Below, one piece after another: positions 11,533-23,865 of a DNA stretch of 64,000 bases. The stretch comes from Aegilops tauschii subsp. strangulata (lineage: Eukaryota > Streptophyta > Magnoliopsida > Poales > Poaceae), in assembly GCF_002575655.3 (NCBI RefSeq), contig NC_053035.3:372411792-372475791 (forward strand), read 5' to 3'. Numbering within the stretch: position 1 is the stretch's first letter; every line of letters begins with the position of its first letter. A program made the position numbers and the translations under genes. The notes under the pieces are model-generated. The model searched no databases. It was not told the DNA's origin and was given only the letters and a program-made list of their open reading frames with translations.

Positions 11533-13061
11533 TGATACGTCTCCAACGTATCTATAATTTTTTATTGTTCCATGCTATTATATTATCTGTTTGTGATGTT
11601 TAATGGGCTTTATTGTACACTTTTATATTATTTTTGGGACTAACCTACTAACCAAAGGCCCAGCGCAAATTGCTGTTTTTTGCCTATTTCAGTGTTTCGC
11701 AGAAAAGGAATATCAAACGGAATGAAACCTTCGGGAGAGTTATTTTTGGAACAAACGTGATCCAGGGGACTTGGAGTGGACGTCAAGAAAGAAGTGAGGA
11801 GGCCACGAGGCAGGGAGGCACGCCCCCCACCCTCGTGGGCCCCTCGCAGCTCCACCGACCTACTTCTTCCTCCTATATATATATCCACATACCCCGGAAA
11901 CATCGGAGAGCATCCACCGCCGCAACCTTCTGTACCCGTGAGATCCCATCTTGGGGCCTTTTCCGGCGCTCCGCCAGAGGGGGAATCGATCACGGAGGGC
12001 TTTTACATCAACACCATAGCCTCTCCGATGATGTGTGAGTAGTTTACCACAGACCTTCGGGTCCATAGTTATTAGCTAGATGGCTTCTTCTCTCTCTTTG
12101 GATCTCAATACAAAGTTCTCCTCGATCTTCTTGGAGATCTATTCGATGTAACTCTTTTTGCGGTGTGTTTGTCGAGATCCGATGAATTGTGGGTTTATGA
12201 TCAAGATTATCTATGAACAATATTTGAATCTCCTCTGAATTCTTTTATGTATGATTTGTTATCTTTGCAAGTCTCTTCGAATTATCAGTTTGGTTTGGCC
12301 TACTAGATTGATCTTTCTTGCAATGGGAGAAGTGCTTAGCTTTGGGTTCAATCTTGCGGTGTCCTTTCCCAATGACAGCAGGGGCAGCAAGGCACACATT
12401 GTATTGTTGCCATCGAGGATAAAAAGATGGGGTTTATATCATATTGCTTGAGTTTATCCCTCTACATCATGTCATCTTGCCTATTGCGTTACTCTGTTCT
12501 TATGAACTTAATACTCTAGATGCATGCTGGATAGCGGTCGATGTGTGGAGTAATAGTAGTAGATGCAGAATCGTTTCGGTCTACTTGTCGCGGACGTGAT
12601 GCCTATATACATGATCATGCCTAGATATTCTCATAATTATGCACTTTTCTATCAATTGCTCGACAGTAATTTGTTCACCCACCGTAATACTTATGCTGTC
12701 TTGAGAGAAGCCACTAGTGAAACCTATGGCCCCCGGGTCTATCTTCCATCATATAAGTTTCCGCTTTATTTTATTTTGCAATCTTTACTTTCCAATCTAT
12801 ATCATAAAAAATACCAAAAATATTTATCTTATTATCTCTATCAGATCTCACTTTTGCAAGTGGACGTGAAGGGATTGACAACCCCTTTATCGCGTTGGTT
12901 GCAAGGTTCTTATTTGTTTGTGTAGGTATAAGGCGACTTGCGTGTAACCTCCTACTGGATTGATACCTTGGTTCTCAAAAACTGAGGGAAATACTTACGC
13001 TACTTTGCTGCATCACCTTTCCTCTTCAAGGGAAAACCAACGCAGTGCTCAAGAGGTAGCA
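11533..13061 (+). repeat. 5' LTR of the Athila-like element
   Basis: It starts TGATACG, ends TAGCA and has a TATA tract (tcctatatatatatcc, about 11871-11886). It ends directly before the primer-binding site. Confidence 0.92.
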
Positions 13062-13072
13062 ACAAGGATTTC

Positions 13073-13090
13073 TGGCGCCGTTGCCGGGGA
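13073..13090 (+). other. Primer-binding site (Asp tRNA type)
   Basis: tggcgccgttgccgggga, twelve bases inside the LTR. This is the well-known Athila-group site complementary to the 3' end of Asp tRNA. Confidence 0.88.
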
Positions 13091-13324
13091 GGCTTACGCC
13101 AAGTCAATTCAAGATTTGATCTCCCAGCAACTAGCCATTTCTGGCGCAGTTGCCAAGTCAAGTCAAGACATACCAAGTACCCATCACAAACTCTTATCGC
13201 TCGCATTACATTATTTGCCATTTGCCTCTCATTTTCCTCTCCCCCACTTCACCTTTGCCGTTTTATTCGCCCCCTTCTTTTCGTTCGCCTCTTTTCTCTT
13301 GCTTCTTGTTGCCTATTTTCCCTA

Positions 13325-14470
13325 ATGGCCCTGCCTAAAAACGTTGATCCTCACCTTAAAAGGTTGGAAGAAATTGAAAACAACGTCAGGAGCTTTATAA
13401 CTTTGCAATTTGAGCATAATAATTTCTTTAGAAACGAGCTTAAAGAACAAAAAGGCTTTATGGAGTACATGAATAAAGAGCTTGATGATATGTCTCAGGA
13501 ATTTTATGGTTTGAAATCTCAGTTTGCTCATCTTGAAAAATTAATGGCCCAAATTTCGGATAAGCAGGCCACCTTAGTCAATAAGATGGCCGCCAAACCG
13601 GAAGATCTAGAAGGTAATAAGGATGAAGATCTAAAAGTGATTGATGTGTCTCCTAAGAAATCTTTGTTTTGCAATATGAATCTTGATAATGATGGGACTG
13701 GAGATGAGTCAACTTTAGTTAAAAGGCGTCCCAATGATTCGGAGTTTTTAGATCTTGACGCAAAATTTGGTAAAAGTGGGATTGAAGAGGTCAAAACTTT
13801 ACATAGCAATGAACCCAATATTTTGGATTTCAAGGAATTTAATTATGATAATTGTTCTTTAATAGATTGTATTTCCTTGTTGCAATCCGTGTTAAATTCT
13901 CCTCATGCTTATAGTCAAAATAAAGCTTTTACTAAACATATCGTTGATGCTTTAATGCAATCTTATGAAGAAAAGCTTTAATTACAAGTTTCTATCCCTA
14001 GAAAACTTTATGATGAGTGGGAACCTACTATTAAAATGAAGATTAAAGATCATGAATGCTATGCTTTATGTGATTTGGGTGCTAGTGTTTCCACGATTCC
14101 AAAAACTTTGTGTGATGTGTTAGGTTTGCGTGAATTTGATGATTGTTCTTTAAATTTGCATCTTGCGGATTCCACCATTAAGAAACCTATGGGGAGAATT
14201 AATGATGTTCTTATTGTTGCCAATAGGAATTATGTGCCCGTAGATTTCATTGTTCTTGACATAGATTGCAATCCTACATGTCCTATTATTCTTGGTAGAC
14301 CTTTCCTTAGAACGATTGGTGCAATTATTGATATGAAAGAAGGAAATATTAGATTCCAATTTCCGTTAAGGAAAGGCATGGAACACTTTCCTAGGAATAA
14401 AATTAAATTAACTTATGAATCTATTATGAGAGCCAATTATGGATTGCATACCAAAGATGATAATACCTAG
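13325..14470 (+). pseudogene. Gag-like protein and aspartic protease of the Athila-like element
   Basis: One reading frame of about 381 codons is interrupted by a single TAA at 13979-13981. The first part (218 codons, from ATG 13325, MALPKNVDPH) is charged and predicted helical/coiled (KRLEEIENNV, LKSQFAHLEKLMAQI). After the stop the same frame continues with a retropepsin: active-site motif ALCDLGASVSTIP and the second-lobe motif PIILGRPFLRTIGAIIDM. Athila elements carry a DLGAS protease of this kind. No zinc knuckle or RT follows. With one point mutation the whole frame would be open, so the loss is recent or the region was kept under some constraint. Confidence 0.8.
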
Positions 14471-17303
14471 ATCTATCCTTGCCTTTATGCCTAGCTAGGG
14501 GCGTTAAACGATAGCGCTTGTTGGGAGGCAACCCAATTTTATTTTTGTTTCTTACTTTTTGGTTATGTTTAGTAATAAATAATCCATCTAGCTTCTGTTT
14601 AGATGTGGTTTTATGTTTTAAATTAGTGTTTGTGCCAAGAAAAACCTATAGGATCTTCTTGGATGATAGTTATTTGATCTTGTTGAAAAAATCAGAACTT
14701 TCTGCTCACGAAAACAATTGTTAAAAATCAGCAGAACGTGATAAAATACTGATTCCAATTGCAGTAGATCAATAAACAAATTATTTAGGTCGTCCTATTT
14801 TGGTAGAATTTTTGAGTTACAGAAAGTTTGCGTTTGATACAGATTACTACAGATTTTTCTTTTTTGACAGATTCTGTTTTTCGTGTGTTGTTTGCTTATT
14901 TTGATAAATCTATGGCTAGTATCGGAGGGTATAAACCATAGAGAAGTTCGAATACAGTAGGTTTAACACCAATATAAATAAAGAATGAGTTCATTATAGT
15001 ACCTTGAAGTGGTGGTTTGTTTTCTTTCGCTAACGGAGCTCATGAGATTTTTTGTTGAGTTTTGTGTTGTGAAGTTTTCAAGTTTTGGGTAAAGATTTGA
15101 TGGATTATGGAATAAGGAGTGGCAAGAGCCTAAGCTTGGGGATGCTCAAGTCACCCCAAGGTAAAATTCAAGGACAACCAAAAGCCTAAGCTTGGGGATG
15201 CCCCGGAAGGCATCCCCTCTTTCGTCTTCGTCCATTGGTAACTTTACTTGAGGCTATATTTTTATTCACCACATGATATGTGTTTTGCTTGGAGCGTCTT
15301 ATATGATTTGAGTCTTTGATTTTAGTTTACCACAATAATCCTTGCTGTACACACCTTTTTGGGAGAGACACACATGAATCAGAATTTATTAGAATACTCT
15401 ATGTGCTTCACTTATATCTTTTGAGCTAGATAATTTTGCTCTAGTGCTTCAATTATATCTTTTAGAGCACGGTGGTGGTTTTATTTTATAGAAATTATTG
15501 ATCTATCATGCTTCACTTATATCATTTTGAGAGTCCTTTAGAACAGCATGGTAATTTGCTTTGGCTATAAAATTAGTCCTAATATTGTAGGCATCCAAGA
15601 TGGGTATAATAAAAACTTTCATAAAAAGTGCATTGAATACTATGAGAAGTTTGATACTTGATGATTGTTTTGAGATATGAAGATGGTAATATTAGAGTCA
15701 TGCTAGTTGAGTAGTTGTGAATTTGAGAAATACTTGTGTTGAAGTTTGCAAGTCCCGTAGCATGCACGTATGGTAAACGTTGTGTAACAAATTTGAAGCA
15801 TGAGGTGTTCTTTGATTGTCATCCTTATGAGTGGCGGTCGGGGACGAGCGATGGTCTTTTCCTACCAATCTATCCCCCTAGGAGCATGCACGTAATGCTT
15901 GGTTTTTGATGACTTGTAGATTCTTGCAATAAGTATGTGAGTCCTTTATGACTAATGTTGAGTCCATGGATTATACACACTCTCACCTTTCCATCATTGC
16001 TAGCCTCTTCAGTACCATGCATTGCCCTTTCTCACCTTGAGAGTTGGTGCGAATTTTGTCGGTGCATCCAAATCTCGTGATATGATACGCTCTATCACAC
16101 ATAAACCTCCTTATATCTTCCTCAAAACAGCCACCATACCTACCTATTATGGCATTTCCATAGCCATTCCGAGATATATTGCCATGCAACTTTCCACCGT
16201 TTCATTTATTATGACACGCTTCATCATTGTCATATTGCCTTGCATGATCATGTAGTTGACATCATATTTGTGGCAAATCCACCATGCATAATTTGTCATA
16301 CATATCACTCTTGATTCATTGCCCATCCCGGTACACCGCCGGAGGCATTCATATAGATTCATACTTTGTTCTAGTATCGAGTTGTAATCATTGAGTTGTA
16401 AATAAATAGAAGTGTGATGATCGTCATTAATAGAGCATTGTCCCAAATAAAAAAAGAGAAAGGGCAAAAAAAAGAGAAAGGCCCAAAAAAAGGGGAGAAA
16501 AGAAATAAAAAGGGACAATGCTACCATCCTTTTTTCCACACTTGTGCTTCAAAGTAGCACCATGATCTTTATGATAGAGAGTCTCTTGTTTTGTCACTTC
16601 CATATACTAGTGGGAATTTTTCATTATAGAACATGGCTTGTATATTCCAACAATGGGCTTCCTCAAATGCCCTAGGTCTTCGTGAGCAAGCAAGTTGGAT
16701 GCACACCCACGTAGTTTCTTTTGTTGAGCTTTCATACATTTATAGCTCTAGTGCATCCGTTGCATGGCAATCCCTACTCCTTGCATTGACATCAATTGAT
16801 GGGCATCTCCCTAGCCCGTTGATTAGCCGCGTCAATGTGAGACTTTCTCCTTTTTTGTCTTCTCCACATAACCCCCATCATCATACTCTATTCCACCCAT
16901 AGTGCTATATCCGTGGCTCACGCTCATGTATTGCATGAAAGTTGAAGAAGTTTGAGATTACTAAAGTATGAAACAATTGCTTGGCTTGTCATCGAGGTTG
17001 TGCATGATGAGAGCATTCGTGTGTGTTGAAAATGGAGCATGACCAAACTATATGATTTTGTAGGGATGAACTTTCTTTGGCCATGTTATTTTGAGAAGAC
17101 ATAATTGCTTAGTTAGTATGCTTGAAGTATTATTACTTTTATGTCAATATTAAAATTTCATCTTGAATCTTTCGGATCTGAACATTCATGCCACAATAAA
17201 GGAAATTACATAGAAAATTATGCTAGGTAGCATTCCACATCAAAAATTCTGTTTTTATCATTTACCTACTCGAGGACGAGCAGGAATTAAGCTTGGGGAT
17301 GCT
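14471..17303 (+). other. Long non-coding 3' region of the Athila-like element
   Basis: About 2.8 kb without a credible gene where pol would normally lie. Right after the stop is the sequence ggggcgttaaacgatagcgc (from 14498), seen in this element group. The purine-rich word aagcttggggatgc occurs at 15132-15145 and 15188-15201 and again as the polypurine tract at 17289-17302. An A/G-rich low-complexity stretch lies at 16440-16520. Confidence 0.75.
17289..17302 (+). other. Polypurine tract of the Athila-like element
   Basis: aagcttggggatgc, one base before the 3' LTR start. The same 14-base word appears twice about 2.1 kb upstream. Confidence 0.8.
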
Positions 17304-18874
17304 TGATACGTCTCCAACATATCTTTAATTTTTTATTGTTCCATGCTATTATATTATCTGTTTTGGATGTGTAATGGGCTTTATTATACACTTTTATATT
17401 ATTTTTGGGACTAACCTACTAACCAAAGGCCCAGTGCAAATTGCTGTTTTTTTTCCTATTTCAGTGTTTCGCAGAAAAGGAATATCAAACGGAATCCAAA
17501 CGGAATGAAACCTTCGGGAGAGTTATTTTTGGAACAAACGTGATCTAGGGGACTTGGAGTGGACGTCAAGAAAGAAGCGAGGAGGCCACCATGTAGGGAG
17601 GCGCGCCTGCCCCTCCTGGGCGTGCCCCCACCCTCGTGGGCCCCTCGCAGCTCCACCGACCTACTTCTTCCTCCTATATATATCCACAAACCCTGAAAAC
17701 ATCCGAGAGCACCACGAAACCCTATTTCCACCGCCGCAACCTTCTGTACCCATGAGATCCCATCTTGGGGCCTTTTCCGGCGCTCCATCGGAGGGGGAAT
17801 CGAGCACGGAGGGCTTCTACATCAACACCATAGCCTCTCTGATGATGTGTGAGTAGTTTACCACAGACCTTCGGGTCCATAGTTATTAGCTAGATTGCTT
17901 CTTCTCTCTCTTTGGATCTCAATACAAAGTTCTCCTCGATCTTCTTGGAGATCTATTCGATGTAATTCTTTTTGCGGTGTGTTTGTTGAGATCCGATGAC
18001 TTGTGGGTTTATGATCAAGATTATCTATGAACAATATTTGAATCTCCTCTGAATTCTTTTATGTATGATTTGTTATCTTTGCAAGTCTCTTCGAATTATC
18101 AGTTTGGTTTGGCCTACTAGATTGATCTTTCTTGCAATGGGAGAAGTGCTTAGCTTTGGGTTCAATCTTGCGGTGTCCTTTCCCAGTGATAGCAGGGACA
18201 GCAAGGCACGCATTGTATTGTTGCCATCGAGGATAAAAGGATGGGGTTTATATCATATTGCTTGAGTTTATCCCTCTACATCATGTCATCTTGCCTAATG
18301 CGTTACTCTGTTCTTATGAACTTAATACTCTAGATGCATGCTGGATAGCGGTCGATGTGTGGAGTAATAGTAGTAGATGCAAAATCGTTTCAGTCTACTT
18401 GTCGCGGACGTGATGCCCATATACATGATCATGCCTAGATATTCTCATAATTATGCACTTTTCTATCAATTGCTCGACAGTAATTTGTTCACCCACCGTA
18501 ATACTTATGCTATCTTGAGAGAAGCCACTAGTGAACCTATGGCCCCCGGGTCTATCTTCCATCATATAAGTTTCCGCTTTATTTTATTTTGCAATCTTTA
18601 CTTTCCAATCTATATCATAAAAATACCAAAAATATTTATCTTATTATCTCTATCAGATCTCACTTTTGCAAGTGGCCGTGAAGGGATTGACAACCCCTTT
18701 ATCGCGTTGGTTGCAAGGTTCTTATTTGTTTTTGTAGGTATAAGGCGAGTTGTGTGTAACCTCCTACTGGATTGATACCTTGGTTCTCAAAAACTGAGGG
18801 AAATACTTACGCTACTTTGCTGCATCACCCTTTCCTCTTCAAGGGAAAATCAACGCAGTGCTCAAGAGGTAGCA
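17304..18874 (+). repeat. 3' LTR of the Athila-like element
   Basis: It starts TGATACGTCTCC and ends AGGTAGCA, followed by ATCCC. It is about 42 bp longer than the 5' LTR through small indels around 17590-17720. Confidence 0.92.
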
Positions 18875-18879
18875 ATCCC
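18875..18879. repeat. Target-site duplication, right (ATCCC)
   Basis: Exact match to 11528-11532. Confidence 0.93.
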
Positions 18880-19230
18880 TTGGGACTCTGCGCCTGCACT
18901 TGCCTCTTTAGCACCAAAGAGGAAACATGCTGTACTACGCATGCTGGCGCCCGTCTGGCCTTGGTCATCATGGCTTGCATCATCCGAGCCTCATGAGGTT
19001 AGGGCTCGCATGGAAATCTCCGCTCCTCGGGAGCCAACCTAGGGAGGCCGCTCCTTCCGGAGGTCTTGGCGTCGTCCGCCTCGCGAGGCTCGGCCCCTCG
19101 CGAGGCTCGGCCCCTCCCGAGGGTCTTGAGTAGTTGGTGCTGAAGATGGGTCGTACCAGGCCGTCGATGGGGCCACGCCGTGGGCCACAGGCAGGCAAGT
19201 CTGGGTACCCCGGTTCCCAGGACGCCGACA
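18880..19230 (-). repeat. 3' LTR of gypsy A, inner part
   Basis: Continuation of the LTR cut at 11532: ttagcaccaaagagg and the run to cccaggacgccgaca match positions 23285-23587 in the LTR of B. With the outer part it makes about 855 bp, close to the 877 and 886 bp of B's LTRs. Confidence 0.82.
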
Positions 19231-19514
19231 GTAGCCCCCGGGCCCAAGGCGCGCTCGGACTTGGCTTCGAGGTGAAGCCAAAGGGCGAAGCATCGCAGGC
19301 CCTAATCGCCCGCGATCCCGGTTGACGCGTGGCGCTTGCCAAGACGTGGGCATCTCCACTTCCCCATGCAGCCCCTTTTCCTTCTCGATTGGACAACTGC
19401 CTGGTGCGCGCAGAGAGGCCATCATAGCTTGGGGTACTTACCTTCTTTTCCCTTTCCGACAGACGCGCGCCGCCTTCACCGGAATCCTCGCCTGCTCCAG
19501 CCCACCTCGCCGCC
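19231..19514 (-). other. Polypurine tract of A and leader of its antisense gene
   Basis: On the minus strand ggcccgggggctac (19231-19244) abuts the LTR and is the polypurine tract. The rest, read on the plus strand, leads to the antisense-gene ATG at 19515. No clear TATA box is visible here. Confidence 0.65.
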
Positions 19515-20648
19515 ATGGCCCCCAAATCGAGGAGGGGAAAAGCCCACGCGATCGCGGAGGCCGCGCCGGGTTTGGGGCCAGCGTTGGAGCGGTCCACGGT
19601 GGTCAACCAGGAGGGGTTGGCCAAGGTTCGGCGAGCCCTCGCTGCCGACTCCAACGAGTGGAGGGCGACGACGGTCTGGCCTGCTTCCCGGGCCATGGTC
19701 GACATGGAGGCCACCGAGATCCCTCTTCACTTCCATGCCCTCTTCGCCGGCCTACTGCCACCATTCTCCGACTTCCTCAACGTCGTGCTTTCGCATTATC
19801 AGATTCACGCGCTGCATCTAGATCCCGGATCCATCGTCCTCCTCTTTGCTTTCCCCTTCTTGTGTGAGGCCTTCGTCGGAATTTCCCCGTCTGTGGCCTT
19901 GCTCCTCCACTTCTTCTCCCTTCGCCTGGTCGACGACAAGCAACGCTCGGGGTGCGTGTCACTTCAAGCGGCCATGGTGACTGCTGGCTCCAGCATCGAT
20001 TTCTCGCTCCTCCCGGATGTGAGGGGGTTCCAGAAACACTGGGTGTATGTAGACGCCTGCGTGTGCAGCCCCTTCTCCTTCTCCCAACGGCGCCGGCAGT
20101 GCCGAGCTCCAGTTGGGGGCATGCGGAGCTCGCTGACCCGCGGGTCGAGCGCGCCTGGTCCGGACTAGCGGAGCTGAAGCAGGCAGGAGTGACGATGGCG
20201 ATGGTGGTGAAGGAGTTCGTCAAGCAACGAGTTGCCCCGCTCCAGCGCCACTCCCGCCCCATGTGGGCTTTCTCCGGTCCGGGCGACCCCATGAGGCTTC
20301 AAGTGTCCCCACTCCCTCCTGGCATGCTACTAGAGGTGGTGAAGCTTCTGACAGGCGGCGATCTGGGAGCTCTTCCACTCGGCGGGTGCCCCTTGTACCA
20401 TTACCCGATTGGGCAAGCCTTAGCCGAGAAGATGCCGTGCTTCGACGAATGGGGGCCGCGCCCGGAGGGCCTTGAGGGACCTTGCGAGAACCCCCATATT
20501 GGTGGCCCCTGTGCTTGCCGATCATGTGGCGTGCGCCCCAGAGGTGGTTGTAGGGGGGCAAATGCCGCCGGGTACTCTTGGGGCGACCGCTGGGGGGCGG
20601 ATGCCGTCAGGTGCTCCTGAGATAGCCGCCCCTGAAGTTCCAGCGAGC

Positions 20649-20800
20649 GCTCCTGAGGTGGCCACTGGTGAGCAGGTGCAGCCCGGTGCTCCTAAGGCAG
20701 TTGCCCCTGAAGCTTCGGCAAGTGCTCCTGAGGTGGCCGCTGGTGAGCAGGTGCAACCCGGTGCTCCTGAGGCGGCGGCACGCAGCTCAGCCGCCAAGGG
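20649..20800 (+). repeat. 75-bp tandem repeat inside the antisense gene of A
   Basis: Two near-identical 75-bp units start at 20649 and 20724 (gctcctgaggtggcc), with a decayed partial unit before them. It encodes a 25-residue Ala/Pro/Glu-rich repeat, a flexible linker between the conserved N-terminal domain and the coiled coil. Confidence 0.7.
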
Positions 20801-21737
20801 CCATGCTCCGATCCTCGGCTTGCTTCGTCTGAACCTTGGGGCACTCCGCAAGAGGAAAGGGCTCTGGAGCTGCAGTGGTGACGCCCCCCGGCCCTGAAAC
20901 AGAGGAAGTACATAGCCGTAGACGAGTAAGTGCCTTATCTTTGTGGTTCTTCGCAGGTCGCGTCCTTTCCTAACCCTGGCTCCTCAGGATCTCTTTGGCT
21001 GTGGCGGCGAAACCTCCTGGGGAGCGACCTCCGAAGGCCCTTGGTCCGCTCTCGATTCCAGGCCCCTCACGACAAGCATCTGCGCAAGGCACGGGACTGG
21101 CCCACGAGGCGGGGGCGCCGCTGGGGGGCCATGAGCCTGTGATCTCAAGAACCTTCCCCCGTGATTACCTCTGGGCGTAGGGAGCATCCCGAGGGCTCCT
21201 CCGTTGATGCTGGTTGGTAGTTGGGCCGCCCCAGCATTGGCGTCATCCTCGAGCGGTGAGGCCGAGATGCATAGCGCCTTCACCAAGGCCCGGGGATCGG
21301 TTGAAGGAGCGCCGGCGTCCAACCCCCTGCCGAAGGCAGGCGAGTCATCCCGCGCCTCCATGGCAGCCCCTATCGCAGGGGAAGGGCTCGGCCGCGCGCT
21401 GGAGCTCACGCGCGTGCGCAGCACTGTCCGTCATGACCTTTTCGAGGAAGCAATAGGCGTGCTGAGTCGGCTTGGAGGAGAGCTTGTCGATGTCGACGCC
21501 CGCCTCGAGGCGGAGGGCCTCCGCTTAGCGCGCGAGTGGCACCAGCTGAAGGTCGCCATCAACCTCGGGCATCTGCAGCATGAGCGCGCCAGCGCGGATG
21601 CCGATGTATCCCTCGCAGCTTCTCGCGAGGCTTGCGCCCGTGCTCTGGAGGAAGCCAGGGCCGTCGACTGCCACCGTCAGACTGCCGAGGAGCGGGAGAG
21701 AGAGCTTCGAGCTTCAAACGCCGCCCTTGAGCGACAG

Positions 21738-21742
21738 GTCCA
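21738..21742. repeat. Target-site duplication, left (GTCCA)
   Basis: GTCCA before the solo LTR. GCCCA follows it at 46631-46635. The one mismatch is C/T, compatible with cytosine deamination after insertion. Confidence 0.75.
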
Positions 21743-22705
21743 TGTTGGGGAACGTAGCATGCAATTTCAAAAAAATTCCTACGCTCACGCAAGATCTATC
21801 TAGGACATGCATATCAACGAGAGGGGGAGAGTGTGTCCACGTACCCTCATAGACCGAAAGCGGAAGCGTTAGCTTAACGCGGTTGATGTAGTCGAACGTC
21901 TTCTCGATTCAACCGATCAAGCACCAAACGTACGGTACCTCCGAGTTTTGCACACGTTTAGCTCGATGACGTCCCTCGAGCTCCTGATCTAGCAAAGTGT
22001 CGAGGGAGAGTTCCGCCAGCACGACGGTGTGGTGACGGTGATGGTGAAGTTATCCGCGCAGGGCTTCGCCTAAGCACTACGACAATATGAAGGGAGGAGT
22101 AAACGGTGGAGAGGGGCACCGCACACGGCTAAGAACAATTGATGTGCCTTAGAGGTGCCCCCACGGCCCCGTATATAAAGGAGGGAGAGGGGAGGAGGCC
22201 GGCCTAGGCACGCCAAGTGGGGAGGAATCCCACTTGGACTCCCAGTCCTATTCGCCCCCTTCCTTTTATCAGAGGGGGAAAGGGGGAGGAGAGGGAGAGG
22301 GAGAAGGAAAGGGGTCCGCGCCCCCTCCCCTTGTCCAATTCTAACTCCCCATGGGGAGGGCGCACCACCCCCTTGTGGGCTGCCTTGCCTCTCCCCTACG
22401 GCCCATGTGGCCCATTACTTCCCCCGAGGGGTTCCGGTAACCTCCCGGTACTCTGATAAATATCTGAAACACTCCGGAACCATTCCGTTGTCCGAATACT
22501 ATCGTCCAATATATCCATCTTTACCTCTCGACCATTTCGAGACTCCTCGTCATGTCCGTGATCTCATCCGGGACTCCGAACAATCTTCGGTCACCAAAAA
22601 ACATAACTCATAATACAAATCGTCATCGAACGTTAAGCGTGCGGACCCTACAAGTTCGAGAACTATGTAGACATGACCGAGACACCTCTTCGGTCAATAA
22701 CCAAT

Positions 22706-22710
22706 AGTGG
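22706..22710. repeat. Target-site duplication of gypsy B, left (AGTGG)
   Basis: AGTGG here and AGCGG at 45861-45865. The unbroken LTR at 9901-9935 reads ccgctattgg on the other strand, so the ancestral site was AGCGG and the left copy has mutated C to T. Confidence 0.85.
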
Positions 22711-23587
22711 TGTTGCATGTGGGGTTCCGGAAAACCCTTGAGGTTCCAACACTGGGGTGCGCATGAAGTCTTTCCCTCCTGCCGATTTACACCCTAGCTC
22801 ACAAAGATCTCGCGGACGAACTCGCAACACAGAGAGACACGAGGTTTATACTGGTTCGAGCCACCGTTGTGGTGTAATACCCTACTCCAGTGTGGTGGTG
22901 GTGGATTGCCTCTTGGGCTGATGATGAACAGTACAAAGGAAGAACAGCCTCCCGAGGTTGAGGTGCTCTTGTGCTTGTCGAACTTGTGCGGGTGAGGATT
23001 CGATGCCTACTACTGTGGTGGCTAGACCTATTTATAGTGGCCCTGGTCCTCTTCCCAAATATCGAGCGGGAAGGGAGCCAACAATGGCGGGCGAATTTGA
23101 AGGGGGACAACTAGTACAAGCTATCCTGACAAAAGCGGTCTTCGCCTGTGAAAAGCTCTGGTGGTGACGCCGTCTTGGGCTCCACGATGACCTCCGTCTT
23201 GCCGTCCTCCTGGTCTTGGTCTTGTTGCACCAATATAGCAACCTTTGCCTGATGCCTCAGTACTCTTCGCCTACGCTGGCCTCCTTAGCACCAAAGAGGA
23301 AATAAGGATGCTGCGTGCGCTGGCGCCCGCCTGGTGCCGTTCGTCATGGCTCACGTAGCGAGAGCCTCGTGAGGTTTTGCCCTGCCTTGATATCTCCGCT
23401 CCTCACGAGCCTGCCTAGTTAGGCTACTCCAGAGGAGGTCATGCGTCGTCCGCCTCGCAAAGCTTGGACCCTCGCGAGGGTCTTGGATGCCTTGTTGATG
23501 AAGATGGGCCGTATGGCCTGCTGGCTTAGCCACGCTGTGGGCCGCATGCAGGCAAGTCTGGGGACCCCCGTTCCCAGAACGCCGACA
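22711..23587 (-). repeat. 3' LTR of gypsy B
   Basis: 877 bp. It begins TGTTGCATGTGGGG (TGTCGGATGTGGGG in the other copy) and ends AACGCCGACA. A minus-strand TATA box (ctataaatag) lies at 23028-23037, with the shared gtgtaataccctactcc module downstream of it, near 22870-22895. It lacks a 9-bp tandem duplication (gaactcgac) present in the 5' LTR. Confidence 0.9.
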
Positions 23588-23601
23588 GTAGCCCCCGGGC
23601 T
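23588..23601 (-). other. Polypurine tract of gypsy B
   Basis: Minus strand gcccgggggctac immediately before the 3' LTR (TGTCGGCG). The same tract type adjoins A's LTR. Confidence 0.8.
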
Positions 23602-23865
23602 TGGCTTCGCTGCGAAGCCAAGGGTCAAGTTCGGAGCACCACGGGCCCCAAAAGCTTACGGCCTCGGTTGACGCGTGGCGGTTGATTGGACGTGGGCGTC
23701 TCCGCTTCCCCACGCTGCCTTGGCAACTGCTTGACCTGACAAAAGGCTGGCGTAGGCGGTTCTTGCCTTCATTGCATCTTCCTTGCCTTGCTCCAGATCC
23801 CCTTTCTTGCTCCTCGCCACCGCTACCTCCAGATCCGCTCCAATCTCATCCTGCACCCGCAATCC
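23602..23865 (+). other. Leader of the antisense gene of gypsy B
   Basis: About 260 bp between the polypurine tract and the antisense-gene ATG. GC-rich, with no clear TATA box and no other feature seen. Confidence 0.5.

Larger units (their letters stand above)
11533..18874 (+). mobile_element. Non-autonomous Ty3-gypsy (Athila-type, Sabrina/WHAM-like) element
   Basis: A 7,342-bp element with LTRs of 1,529 and 1,571 bp, both starting TGATACGTCTCCAAC and ending AAGAGGTAGCA. It has the Athila-type primer-binding site (tggcgccgttgccgggga, Asp tRNA type) and a polypurine tract. Its only coding region is a gag-like/protease frame of about 380 codons (13325-14470). No reverse transcriptase, RNase H or integrase is recognisable in the following 2.8 kb, so it must depend on another element's enzymes. 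The family name is from memory and tentative; the structure is seen directly. Confidence 0.9.

Noticed and set aside
16022..16255. 77-codon plus-strand frame, hydrophobic, in the non-coding part of the Athila-like element
   Set aside because: Short, no domain, no conserved start context. The hydrophobic look could suggest an envelope-like remnant, but nothing supports it.
20649..20800. Direct repeats considered as a CRISPR array or satellite
   Set aside because: The repeats are contiguous, without unique spacers, and encode an in-frame 25-residue protein repeat inside a eukaryotic transposon gene.
20926..20956. A 31-bp intron using the nearer AG in the antisense gene of A
   Set aside because: Too short for a plant intron. 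The acceptor at 20987 gives 62 bp, closer to the 72-bp intron of B.
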